A stretch of 64,000 nt of DNA from CAYRTV01 sp964505785. Its GTDB lineage: Bacteria; Acidobacteriota; Aminicenantia; Aminicenantales; Aminicenantaceae. The notes beneath the pieces were generated by a model. That model saw only the letters and a program-made list of their open reading frames with translations. It did no database searches and was not told where the DNA came from. Numbering within the stretch: the stretch's first letter is position 1; every line of letters begins with the position of its first letter. The stretch is from assembly GCA_964505785.1 (NCBI GenBank), contig CAZDJZ010000010.1:30107-94106 (forward strand), in the 5' to 3' direction. Positions 56,099 through 64,000 of this stretch are shown here, in pieces. Position numbers and translations under genes: made by a program.

Positions 56099-56995
56099 TC
56101 AGCGCTGTTTATACATGGCCATGATGATATCCTCAAGGATACCAACCAAAATCCGGTTGAAAAAATCCGGATTTTCCAGCATAGGAAAATGTCCGGCCTG
56201 AGATTGATAAATATACGAAAAGGAATCCGTATGCTCTTCTGCTATTTGATAAGTGGCGGGTCTTAATTTCGAATTGATGGAATGGATGGGGTCTTCTACG
56301 GCTTCAAAGCCCCGGCTGCCGTCATATTGCAGCCAGGCAGTAAGAATGTCCAAAGCCGGATAGGATTGACAATCCAGCATGTCCAGCAAAATCGTCTTCT
56401 TAAGCTCTTCGTCCACATGATCGGGAAACAAGGTTTCCAGAACATACTCCCGCATTCGAGATAGAAAATCTTCCCGCCAGGGCTTCATAATGTATTCAAT
56501 TTGCCGGAGAGAATAACTCTGCATGAAATGATCTTTAAATGTATCCACGCCCACAAGTCCGATGACACGTTCAGGTATACGGGATGCCGCTTCTAAAATC
56601 ACCGGGCCGCCCAGGCCGTGTCCGATGAGAATGACATTTTCTCCCCCGGTGTGTTTGATCACTTTGACTACATCGTCCGCAAAAGCGTTTATGGTCCATT
56701 CAGTCCGGCTGATGCCCGACCGGCCATGCCCCGGCAAATCGATAGTCACGATCTTATAGCCGGATGAAAATGCCGGGACCTGATGCTTCCAATAAGTCAT
56801 ATCGCAGCACCAGTCATGGACCATGACCAAAGTGAAATTTCCGACTCCGCTGGTACGGTAATGAATGTCCACTCCATCGGATGCAGCAAGAGTCTCCGTA
56901 TCCGGGTAGCCCGGCTTCTGCTGGGTTTGACACGCGTTAAAAAGCAGCAAGGCCGATACACAGACAGCCATAAGGACACTGGATTTGAAATTCAT
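56099..56995 (-). CDS. alpha/beta-hydrolase lipoprotein lacking the catalytic serine
   Basis: The 298-residue protein has a lipobox, FNAC (C22), and an alpha/beta-hydrolase fold: FTLVMVHDWCC for the oxyanion strand, DLPGHGRSG, and the nucleophile elbow IGHGLGG. The elbow normally reads GHSxGG. Here residue 127 is glycine (codon at 56615-56617 reads GGC on the minus strand). The C-terminal QAGHFPMLENPD keeps the usual histidine. The protein is otherwise intact, so it may bind ligand or be a decayed enzyme. The aldo-keto reductase gene lies 11 bases upstream on the same strand. Confidence 0.85.
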   Translation of the reverse strand: MNFKSSVLMAVCVSALLLFNACQTQQKPGYPDTETLAASDGVDIHYRTSGVGNFTLVMVHDWCCDMTYWKHQVPAFSSGYKIVTIDLPGHGRSGISRTEWTINAFADDVVKVIKHTGGENVILIGHGLGGPVILEAASRIPERVIGLVGVDTFKDHFMQSYSLRQIEYIMKPWREDFLSRMREYVLETLFPDHVDEELKKTILLDMLDCQSYPALDILTAWLQYDGSRGFEAVEDPIHSINSKLRPATYQIAEEHTDSFSYIYQSQAGHFPMLENPDFFNRILVGILEDIIMAMYKQR

Positions 56996-57006
56996 GAATC
57001 CTCCTC

Positions 57007-58005
57007 TTACCGGGTCCCGTAATTAAATGCTGTCTTCTCTTCATTCCGGTCGGTCGCCGGAGGAGGCTCAGGAGAAAGTCCGGAAATGTTTTGCCGAAGA
57101 TCCTCGGTCATATTGATCTCCATTGACGCGACGGAGGGTTTCAGCTGATCCAAGCTGCGTGCTCCGATAATCGGTGCCGTTACCGCAGGATGAGCGGCAA
57201 CCCATGCTACGGCCAAGCTGACTGGATGGTGCCCTTGTTCGGCCGCAAAGCGCACAAATTTATCTGCGGCCTGATACATCCAATCCTCCCCGTAACGGGT
57301 ATGATACATTTTATTGTCCACCAGACGTCCTGATTCCGGTTTGCGGGAGCGGCCGTATTTACCGGAAAGAAGCCCCCCGCCGAGCGGGCTGTAAGGAACC
57401 ACCCCCAGGTTTTCCGATGCCGCTTGCGGAAAAATCTCCACTTCCGCCTGCCTTTTCACCAGGTTGTACATCGGTTGAATGCAGGAGAAAGAAGCCCACC
57501 CTTTCCGGGCTGAAATCCCCAGGGCCTTGGCAACTTGCCATGCGGCGAAATTGCTGGCACCGGTATATAAAATTTTTCCCTGCCGCACCAGGTCGTCCAG
57601 AGCACGAAGGGTCTCTTCAACTGGAGTCGTATCATCAAATCTGTGGATAAAATAAATATCTATTCGATCGGTTTTAAGACGCTGCAGACTCGCTTCCACC
57701 GCATTCATTATATGATAACGGGAGGCTCCGCGGGCATTAACATCTTTACCGGTGGGAAAATAAACTTTGGAGGTGATCACCACCTCCTGGCGGCAGTCCC
57801 GGATCAAGCGTCCTAAGATCTCTTCTGAAGCCCCGTTTTCATAAACATTGGCGCAGTCGAAAAAATTGATGCCCTGGTCCCGGCAGTACCGAAACATCTC
57901 TTCCGCCGTTTTTTTATCGGCGTCACCTCCAAAAGACATGGTGCCGAAACATAACGGAGATACTTTAACTCCTGTCCCGCCTAAAAAAATATGATCCATA
58001 TTCAT
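57007..58005 (-). CDS. aldo/keto reductase
   Basis: The 332-residue protein is an AKR family TIM barrel. The catalytic tetrad can be placed at Asp and Tyr in FDCANVYENG, Lys in ITSKVYF and His in YFIHRFD. The C-terminal VTAPIIGARSLDQL is the usual cofactor-phosphate binding part. Such enzymes reduce aldehydes or ketones with NADPH or NADH. It sits between the PhoU-like gene and the alpha/beta-hydrolase gene on the same strand with gaps of 25 and 11 bases, so it may be co-transcribed. Substrate unknown. Confidence 0.9.
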   Translation of the reverse strand: MNMDHIFLGGTGVKVSPLCFGTMSFGGDADKKTAEEMFRYCRDQGINFFDCANVYENGASEEILGRLIRDCRQEVVITSKVYFPTGKDVNARGASRYHIMNAVEASLQRLKTDRIDIYFIHRFDDTTPVEETLRALDDLVRQGKILYTGASNFAAWQVAKALGISARKGWASFSCIQPMYNLVKRQAEVEIFPQAASENLGVVPYSPLGGGLLSGKYGRSRKPESGRLVDNKMYHTRYGEDWMYQAADKFVRFAAEQGHHPVSLAVAWVAAHPAVTAPIIGARSLDQLKPSVASMEINMTEDLRQNISGLSPEPPPATDRNEEKTAFNYGTR

Positions 58006-58030
58006 TATCTCCCGTCAAATTCAGAAATCA

Positions 58031-58705
58031 TCAACCCGTCTCTTTTGGAATAAAACCTATCCTGTCGAAAGGATTGACAACTCCCGTAACAACATTCCGC
58101 AGATGGGAATTTATGCGTTTAAGCCAGCGGATATACAGGGCCAAAGAAACGGCATCCCCCGCCTTGATATCCGGGTCCTTCTCCTGAACCAGGAAATAGA
58201 TCAATTGATCACAGGCGCCATTGACCCAGCTGTATTCATCCAGCAGCTTTTTCCCGCTTTCCTCGGCTGCATTTTCAAAACAGCGGCGGGTTCGGATAAA
58301 GCTGTCCTCCACCGCATCTTCAATTCGTTTCAAATCGGTCTCAAACCGGCCGCCGTTCAATTTTTTTGGATGATTGATTGCCAATTCGATCATATTCTTG
58401 GTCAGGTCCCCGATTCGTTCAATGTCAATGATAATACTGACCAGTATTAAGCCGGATGGTAATTTTTCCGTTCCTCCCATAGCCAGATGATTGAAAACAT
58501 GGCGCCGGACTTCCCTTTCATACTTGTTAACTTCAAGGTCCCGGTCATAAATATCAATTTCCACCTGATTGTCTTCGGTTTGACGCAAGGACACCATGGC
58601 TTCAATAAACATTTCCCGGGTAATATCCAGCATTTGGAAAGACCGCTGGTAAGCCCGGTCCATCAAATTATCTTTGCGAAATATAGTTAGTAGTTTCCTA
58701 AACAT
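58031..58705 (-). CDS. PhoU-like domain protein
   Basis: The 224-residue helical protein has the PhoU repeat pattern, with ILVSIIIDIERIGDLTKNMIELA (the E-x-IGD metal-site motif) and a less conserved second half. It lies 12 bases downstream of the Na/Pi symporter gene, the usual arrangement in which PhoU-like proteins control phosphate influx. No phosphate-regulon box was found. The start ATG is supported only by spacing to the transporter. Confidence 0.85.
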   Translation of the reverse strand: MFRKLLTIFRKDNLMDRAYQRSFQMLDITREMFIEAMVSLRQTEDNQVEIDIYDRDLEVNKYEREVRRHVFNHLAMGGTEKLPSGLILVSIIIDIERIGDLTKNMIELAINHPKKLNGGRFETDLKRIEDAVEDSFIRTRRCFENAAEESGKKLLDEYSWVNGACDQLIYFLVQEKDPDIKAGDAVSLALYIRWLKRINSHLRNVVTGVVNPFDRIGFIPKETG

Positions 58706-58717
58706 AATATGTTTCCC

Positions 58718-59812
58718 TCATTTAAATAAGTATATCAAAAGTACCGGTATAAGAAAAAACATTATCAATACATACAGCAGCGGGAAAATCTTTTTCCGGG
58801 TGGAAATCCGGGCAAATCCTTTAGCCAGGTTGATGGGAACCCGCATGAATGGCCACCATATGACCATACCTGATATGTTAAACAGCAAATGGGAAAACGC
58901 CACCACCACCGCGGATAAATTACCGGTTACCAGAGCCGCCAAAATGGCTGTAAAAGTGGTTCCCAGGTTAGCACCCAGGGTATATGGAAAAATCTGGGCA
59001 AGAGTCAACAATCCAGCCCCTGTCATGGGGACCGCCAGGGACGTAATGATGGAGCTGCTCTGGACCAGGCTGGTGAGCAGAAATCCCACAAAGAAAGCCC
59101 GCAAAGCATTTTTAAACAGGTACCGGTCGAACCAGGCTTCCGCTTTATTGACCACTAATCCCTTCAGAGCTTTCACGATTCTGGTCAGGCTGAATAAAAG
59201 CAAAAACAAGGAAAGGATCAACAAAAGCCAAGGCAAGTCTCCAAGAATGTTTTTAAATAAAGCCGTCAGAGGCCGGGTCAGCGCCTTGACCGGGTTGAGA
59301 AATTTCAATCCTCCCAGGTGCTGAAACTTTCTTCCTAAAAAATCCGCAGAAATGCCCAGGAAATTTGTAAAATACTGTATGGGGAACAGTACGGCTACGG
59401 ACAGAATATTGAAAAAATCATGCACGATAGCCGCCGCAAATGATCGCTGGAACTCGACACTCCGTTTGATTTGAGTCATAGCCGCCAGGGTATTAGTAAC
59501 CGATGTGCCGATATTGGCCCCCATGATGATGGGAATGGCGTTGCTCACATTCAATACGCATCCCCCGACCAGTCCAACCACGATGGCGGTTGTGGAGGAA
59601 GAAGACTGAATGACAGACGTTGCGAGAATTCCGATAAACAATCCGACGACAGGATTGGTGGTAGCGGCAATCAGTTTCTCGGCTAATCCGCTTCCAAACA
59701 TTTTCAGGCAATCTCCCATTAACTGAAGACTGAAAATGAAAACATACAGAAACAGCAGCAAAGAAAGTCCGTGAAGATAACCTTTATGTCTTGATAAGGA
59801 CGTTTGATTCAT
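58718..59812 (-). CDS. Na/Pi cotransporter family protein
   Basis: The 364-residue membrane protein has the duplicated NptA/SLC34-like motif. The first repeat has TSVIQSSSSTTAIVVGLV with GANIGTSVTNTLAAM, and the second has LTSLVQSSSIITSLAVP with GANLGTTFTAIL. These QSS repeats bind sodium and phosphate. About eight to nine helices are present. It is immediately upstream of the PhoU-like gene, so the pair probably forms a phosphate-uptake or phosphate-release module. Confidence 0.9.
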   Translation of the reverse strand: MNQTSLSRHKGYLHGLSLLLFLYVFIFSLQLMGDCLKMFGSGLAEKLIAATTNPVVGLFIGILATSVIQSSSSTTAIVVGLVGGCVLNVSNAIPIIMGANIGTSVTNTLAAMTQIKRSVEFQRSFAAAIVHDFFNILSVAVLFPIQYFTNFLGISADFLGRKFQHLGGLKFLNPVKALTRPLTALFKNILGDLPWLLLILSLFLLLFSLTRIVKALKGLVVNKAEAWFDRYLFKNALRAFFVGFLLTSLVQSSSIITSLAVPMTGAGLLTLAQIFPYTLGANLGTTFTAILAALVTGNLSAVVVAFSHLLFNISGMVIWWPFMRVPINLAKGFARISTRKKIFPLLYVLIMFFLIPVLLIYLFK

Positions 59813-59977
59813 TTTTCTTTCAAATCATGCCCTTTCATTGCATTCGTCTGCAGTCTTGAATACATCCCGCTGTGCGGTGTCCTTAATATTTGTGAAGTGC
59901 CGGCGAAAGATCTCCCGGGAATCAAGCCCTATCACACGGGCTTAAGATGAATATATCAAACTATCGGAGCGCATTTG

Positions 59978-60340
59978 TCAAGACGGATCTTGATTTGCGC
60001 TGTAAAGATGGCTGATTAAAATCATCAAGCGGTTTGGGGAAGCATCAACAAACTCTATTCCCATTTCATAAAGATCTTTTTCCATCTGTCTTTTAATCCA
60101 GCGTACCCGGCCGCGCATAAAAATTATACGGCGGGAGTTTCGGAGACTTATCTTTAAATTTAAAAGCTCATTGACTTGATATTTCTGGTCAGTGATAATT
60201 TTCATTCCGCCCAGCGATATATCCTCAGAAAAAGCGGTAATGGTTGCTCCGGACGGATTGCGTTTGTCTGAAACTTGATCGATCTCCACCCAGTTTTCTT
60301 CTTTCCTTCTTTTATTGCGGCGCCTTTCCTTATCCATCAT
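59978..60340 (-). CDS. PilZ-domain protein
   Basis: The 120-residue protein starts with the c-di-GMP binding RxxxR pattern (RRNKRR near residues 6-11), then ITAFSEDISLGGMKI, which gives the D-x-S-x2-G second half. It is a small single-domain PilZ protein, a typical c-di-GMP effector. No partner gene (cyclase or phosphodiesterase) is in the window. The N-terminus is rich in arginine and lysine. A role in surface polysaccharide or motility control is possible but not shown. Confidence 0.88.
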   Translation of the reverse strand: MMDKERRRNKRRKEENWVEIDQVSDKRNPSGATITAFSEDISLGGMKIITDQKYQVNELLNLKISLRNSRRIIFMRGRVRWIKRQMEKDLYEMGIEFVDASPNRLMILISHLYSANQDPS

Positions 60341-60638
60341 TTAAAAACCTCTGGGAAAACATTCTGCTTGATACCCCGCCTCCTCAATGAAATATTATCT
60401 GAATATTTCTCGAATGTCAAAATAATGAATCCTCCTTTCTAACCTGAATAAGCCAGGCTGTTTGCTTTTCACAAATTTTGATTTATCTCTTGACTCTTCA
60501 CTCAACAAAGAGGTTCAATATTCTTACAGCCTGCTTCGCTCCTCTGGAAAATAACAGCATGTCATTTTCCAAGAAAAAAACCATATTAAGGACCAGGTCA
60601 GGATAGTTTTTATCCCAACCAAAAAAAGGAGAAATGCC
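60341..60638. repeat. spacer with degenerate repeat modules
   Basis: Bases 60440-60560 carry 'aacctgaataagccaggctgtttgcttttcaca', 'gactcttcactc' and 'cctgcttcgctcctctgga...tgtcatttt' modules, related to 9460-9495 and 20485-20522. AAAAAAAGGAG before 60639 is the ribosome site of the S9 gene. Confidence 0.45.
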
Positions 60639-62906
60639 ATGTCCGGAAAAAAACACTCTATTTTGATTATTTCGTTTATTATCATCGCCGCACAGGTTAT
60701 CCAGCCGGGTTTTGGTGAGCAAACCGCTTTTACTGTTGAAGACTCCCTTCGAGTCAAGTCCATACAGATTCAGGATGTGACTGATGACGGGCAATATATC
60801 GCCGCGGTTATCCGCACCAATGGGGACCGAATCGGAATTGACCATAAGCGTTTCCGTGACCCGACGTATATAGCCCCCGCACCCGTAACTCCCGTCATTA
60901 TCGAGGTTCGTAACCGGCAAATCCATCCCTTATTCAAACAAAAAGTACAAATCAGCAATATGACTTGGTCACCGGACAATAAAACTCTGGCTTTTTTCCT
61001 CCAGGAACAGGACCAAAGATCCCTTTATCTGTTCGCAATAGAAAGCGGTCATCCCGCCCGGCTTACCCTAAAAACTCCCAAACCGATCTCTTCAAATTCT
61101 CCTTTGTTATGGACTAATGACGGCAGCCGCCTTATCCTTTGCATGCGGGATCTAAAGTGGTATCAGACCTCCCGGGACATGTTCCTGGAAGCCACGGAAG
61201 GGCCGGTTATTGTTTACGATTCCCGCGAACCTTTTCTCAAATGGGATAAAATCAGAGACCAGGGAATGCTGGAAATCCCGGTTGCCGCATCTGTGAATAA
61301 CGGGGATGTGACTGAATTGCTTCCGGAAAGCCGGTACGGCAGTATAAAAATAGCCCATGATGATACTTTCCTTTGCTTCGAAGAAATTTTCCCTGTAAAA
61401 ACAGAATACGGTGAAAACTATTACCGGGAGGGCGGGCGTGAACATGCCCTGTATCGATTGGAAATGCCTCCAAAAAATTCACCTCGGGTTCTGATTCCAA
61501 GGACAAAGAAAAGACTGAATCTTTATTGGAATAGGGAAAACACCCGTTTCGCTTGGTCTGAAGAAGGAGATATTTTCATCCAATCCTGTGAAGAAACGGA
61601 ATCCCGAAATATAACGGAAAAAATAACCGGTGCCGATAAGGAAGAGGAAGCCGAGAATTCCAATTCAGAGAAGCCCCGTTTTTCCGTTGTGCGCTGGTCT
61701 CCTGCCGGAGAACATATTCTGGCAAAAACCAAGCAAGGCTATTGGCTCTTTGATCCCGATACGGGAGAAGGCGAAGAGGTTTACCAATTCCCGGAAGAAC
61801 AGGATGAAGAATACACACGGGGAGACCCCCGCCCTCCCAAAGTGGAGGCTTGGAGCCCGGATGACCGCTATTTATACCTGACATATTCCGCTCCTGATAA
61901 GTGGGAACGGGGCTTCACCCGGTTCGATCTGCAGGCCCGGGTTATGGAAGACCTCATTATAGACAAAAATCTTTACCGGGACTTGCGGATGTCCAAAGAC
62001 GGCAGCCGTTTTTTCTACCAATTTTCTGATGGAGATCAGCCCAATGAATTGTATACGGCGGACACGGAATTCCAAAAACCGGCATGTTTGACAGACATGA
62101 ATCCCTGGATCCGGGAAAAAAGATTGACTCGATCCGAATTGATTAAATATCTGGATGTGGATGGAAAGGAATTATTCGGCATCCTGTATTATCCGGCCGA
62201 TTACGATCCTGGAAAAAAATATCCTTTAGTCTGCGAAATATACGAAAAATTCTTTGACAATGGATTTAACACCGGAATGAACATCCTGGCCAACCAGGGA
62301 TTTTTCGGCCTTCGTCCCTCCGTCAATTTGGAAATCGGCCATCCCGGAGAGGCTTGGGTAAAAGGCGTAACCTGTGCGGTCAACAAGCTTATTGAACAAG
62401 GTTTGGTAGACGCAGACAAGGTAGGGGTTCACGGAACCAGCTACGGCGGATATGCGTCCTCTCTCCTTATCACGCAAACCGACCGTTTTGCCGCGGCTGT
62501 CAATATCTCCGGAAAAGTCAATATTATAAGCTTTCTGGGCGACAGTCCCCGGATCGGACATAGAAACTATGCTGCCGCCGAAGCCGGCCAGGATCGTATC
62601 GGCGCAACTCTTTGGGAGTCTCCGTTGAAATATATCATGCATTCCGCCGTGATGTTTGCTGACCGGATCACAACACCTCATTTATTAATATCCGGTGAGG
62701 GTGACTGGAATGTTCCGGCCGGGAATACGCGGGAACTGTATTACGCATTGCGAAGACTGGGGAAAGAATGTGTCTGGGTTAATTACTGGGACGGCGGTCA
62801 CGGCCTGAGCGCTTCCAAATCCCGGGATACATACAAAGACAAATGGACCCGTCTCATCCAGTGGTATCAAGACCATTTCTGTCAAGAAAAGAAGGAGGAT
62901 AAATAA
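60639..62906 (+). CDS. secreted S9-family serine peptidase
   Basis: The 755-residue protein has a signal peptide (MSGKKHSILIISFIIIAAQV onward). A beta-propeller-like region with 'MTWSPDNKTLAF' and 'RWSPAGEHILA' repeats occupies the first two thirds. The hydrolase domain has the triad at S601 (HGTSYGGYASS), D689 (GEGDWNVP) and H721 (GGHGLSAS). It is a second, distinct exported S9 enzyme, with different active-site surroundings from the one at 15674. An AAAGGAG site precedes the ATG. It is followed by a kilobase of non-coding repeats. Confidence 0.9.
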   Translation: MSGKKHSILIISFIIIAAQVIQPGFGEQTAFTVEDSLRVKSIQIQDVTDDGQYIAAVIRTNGDRIGIDHKRFRDPTYIAPAPVTPVIIEVRNRQIHPLFKQKVQISNMTWSPDNKTLAFFLQEQDQRSLYLFAIESGHPARLTLKTPKPISSNSPLLWTNDGSRLILCMRDLKWYQTSRDMFLEATEGPVIVYDSREPFLKWDKIRDQGMLEIPVAASVNNGDVTELLPESRYGSIKIAHDDTFLCFEEIFPVKTEYGENYYREGGREHALYRLEMPPKNSPRVLIPRTKKRLNLYWNRENTRFAWSEEGDIFIQSCEETESRNITEKITGADKEEEAENSNSEKPRFSVVRWSPAGEHILAKTKQGYWLFDPDTGEGEEVYQFPEEQDEEYTRGDPRPPKVEAWSPDDRYLYLTYSAPDKWERGFTRFDLQARVMEDLIIDKNLYRDLRMSKDGSRFFYQFSDGDQPNELYTADTEFQKPACLTDMNPWIREKRLTRSELIKYLDVDGKELFGILYYPADYDPGKKYPLVCEIYEKFFDNGFNTGMNILANQGFFGLRPSVNLEIGHPGEAWVKGVTCAVNKLIEQGLVDADKVGVHGTSYGGYASSLLITQTDRFAAAVNISGKVNIISFLGDSPRIGHRNYAAAEAGQDRIGATLWESPLKYIMHSAVMFADRITTPHLLISGEGDWNVPAGNTRELYYALRRLGKECVWVNYWDGGHGLSASKSRDTYKDKWTRLIQWYQDHFCQEKKEDK

Positions 62907-63577
62907 AGCCACTATAATACGAGGAGTTACTCGCTCCGCTCGCGTTTATTGTGTTCTTTTTGGTCCATATAAGTCCTTCTAAGTCTGTCTAGGTCTGTTC
63001 GGTCTATTCAGTCTGTTCGGTCTATTCAGTCTGTTCAGTCTATTCAGTCTGTTCAGTCTATTCAGTCTGTTCGGTCTATTCAGTCGGCTCGCTTCGCGAG
63101 CGTTCGACTCCCATGTCATTCCCGGAACGAAGTGACGGGAATCTTAGAGGGCTTCGTTTCTCGGAATCGATGCCGTTTCATTCGGCGAGGCAGTTATGCT
63201 CGCTTCGCTCGCGTTCTTTAAGTCCTTCTAAGTCTGTCTAGGTCTGTCTAAGTCTGTTCAGTCTATTCTGTCTGTTCAGTCGGCTCGCTTCGCTCGCGTT
63301 ACTTGGGTTACTTGGGTTACTTGGGTTCTTGCTCGCTGCACTCGCGTTTATTGTCATAGATATGCCGTGTAAGAGAATATACGGTTCCAATGCGGTTTTC
63401 AGATTTGAGATTTGAGATTTGAGATTTGAGATAAAAACAAAGCCGCCTTAGGTCATTAAGTTGCTTCTCTCCAAAAATGACAATGATATATGACAATTAT
63501 CCGGCTTTGGTTTATTTTTGATTTTTGATTTCTGATTTTTGATTTAAAAAAAAGCCCGCCCAGGCGTCTCATTTCAT
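62907..63577. repeat. dense composite repeat tract
   Basis: Modules in order: 'gctccgctcgcgttt'; a 10-bp tandem array (GTCTGTTCAG / GTCTATTCAG alternating) at about 62970-63085; 'cggctcgcttcgcgagcg'; a 'tgtcattcccggaacgaagtgacgggaatctta' copy at 63114; 'gctcgcttcgctcgcgtt'; a second 10-mer array at about 63216-63277; three copies of ACTTGGGTT at 63301-63327; four copies of 'GAGATTTG' at about 63404-63431; 'ccggctttggtttatttttgattttt' at about 63500. No gene is supported. Confidence 0.75.
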
Positions 63578-64000
63578 TGTCATTCCCGGAACGCAGTGAC
63601 GGGAATCTTAGAGTGCATCGCTTCTTGGAAACGGTGCCGATTCTTCTAAACAATGCAGTTTGGGATTCTTCGTCGCTTCGCTCCTCCGGGGATGACATAG
63701 GGGCCAACTCCGCGCCCTGGGGATGACAACACTCTGTCATTCCCGGAACGCAGTGACGGGAATCTTAGAGTGCATCGCTTCTTGGAAGCGGTGCCGATTC
63801 TTCTAAACAATGCAGTTTGGGATTCTTCGTCGCTTCGCTCCTCCGGGGATGACATAGGGGCCAACTCCGCGCCCTGGGGATGACAACACTCTGTCATTCC
63901 CGGAACGCAGTGACGGGAATCTTAGAGTGCATCGCTTCTTGGAAGCGGTGCCGATTCTTCTAAACAATGCAGTTTGGGATTCTTCGTCGCTTCGCTCCTC
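63578..64000. repeat. 157-bp tandem repeat, 2.7 copies to the window edge
   Basis: Copies start at 63578, 63735 and 63892, giving an exact 157-bp period. The third is cut at 64000. Copies 1 and 2 differ by a few bases (for example 'ttggaaacgg' against 'ttggaagcgg'). Each unit holds a TTCCCGGAACGCAGTGACGGGAA hairpin, a GCATCGCTTC/GAAGCGGTGC hairpin and the near-palindromic pair TGTCATTCCC / GGGGATGACA. The unit reads as a near-identical short ORF on the minus strand in each copy, an artefact of repetition. Confidence 0.9.

Noticed and set aside
62970..63085. CRISPR-like array
   Set aside because: The units are 10 bp with no unique spacers between them and no cas genes are near.
63456..63897. 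Two minus-strand ORFs giving almost the same peptide
   Set aside because: They are translations of the 157-bp tandem repeat and have no ribosome site.

Overview
The window looks like chromosome from an uncultured, probably anaerobic and peptide-degrading bacterium. The mix of secreted S9, M1 and M28 peptidases, kynureninase, a sodium symporter, a DUF4097 operon and very repeat-rich intergenic DNA reminds me of Candidatus Aminicenantes. That is an impression from gene content, not a phylogenetic result. No phage genes, transposase or CRISPR array were seen.

Layout. 0.3-2.7 kb: an ECF sigma / zinc-finger anti-sigma / DUF4097 operon ending in a clear terminator. 2.8-8.9 kb: a PAS-PAS-GAF sensor kinase, a Mut7-C protein, tRNA-Ala(CGC), a DHH phosphoesterase and kynureninase. 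9.4-19.99 kb: a vWA surface protein, small membrane proteins, an M1 peptidase coupled to a Nudix hydrolase, an S9 peptidase and a sodium:solute symporter. 20.5-22.8 kb: a terminal-inverted-repeat element followed by a Tat-type GH109-like protein and a membrane protein. 23.2-47.6 kb: a large surface-polysaccharide region with a sulfotransferase, polytopic membrane proteins, a 1493-residue repeat-rich exported protein, two O-antigen-ligase/polymerase-like proteins, a WecG/TagA glycosyltransferase, four further glycosyltransferases, four free-standing methyltransferases and a MurJ-like flippase fused to a fifth methyltransferase. It also holds a sigma-54 activator with a degenerate receiver and a separate Fis-type mini-protein. 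47.7-62.9 kb: housekeeping and transport genes (ZIP and AEC transporters, M28 peptidase, DNA polymerase IV, PflX-like radical SAM protein, NagZ-like GH3, degenerate alpha/beta hydrolase, aldo-keto reductase, PhoU/NptA-type pair, PilZ protein, second S9 peptidase). 62.9-64.0 kb: a dense repeat tract ending in a 157-bp tandem repeat cut by the window edge.

How it fits together. The minus-strand genes at 35986-43884 are nearly all joined by 4-bp ATGA overlaps and look like one operon for building a methylated glycan. The flippase-methyltransferase lies just upstream. The plus-strand genes at 24-34 kb probably add polymerisation, transfer and a surface protein. The exported peptidases, symporter and kynureninase suggest growth on peptides and amino acids.

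The strongest unexplained signals are non-coding. One is a family of elements with terminal inverted repeats (perfect in the best copy), placed just upstream of several genes and carrying an outward promoter-like end. The other is a modular set of intergenic repeats that recur in the same order, and inverted as a block, at many loci. Among proteins, the most unusual are the flippase-methyltransferase fusion, the pseudo-receiver activator with its Fis-only partner, and an alpha/beta hydrolase whose nucleophile position is glycine.
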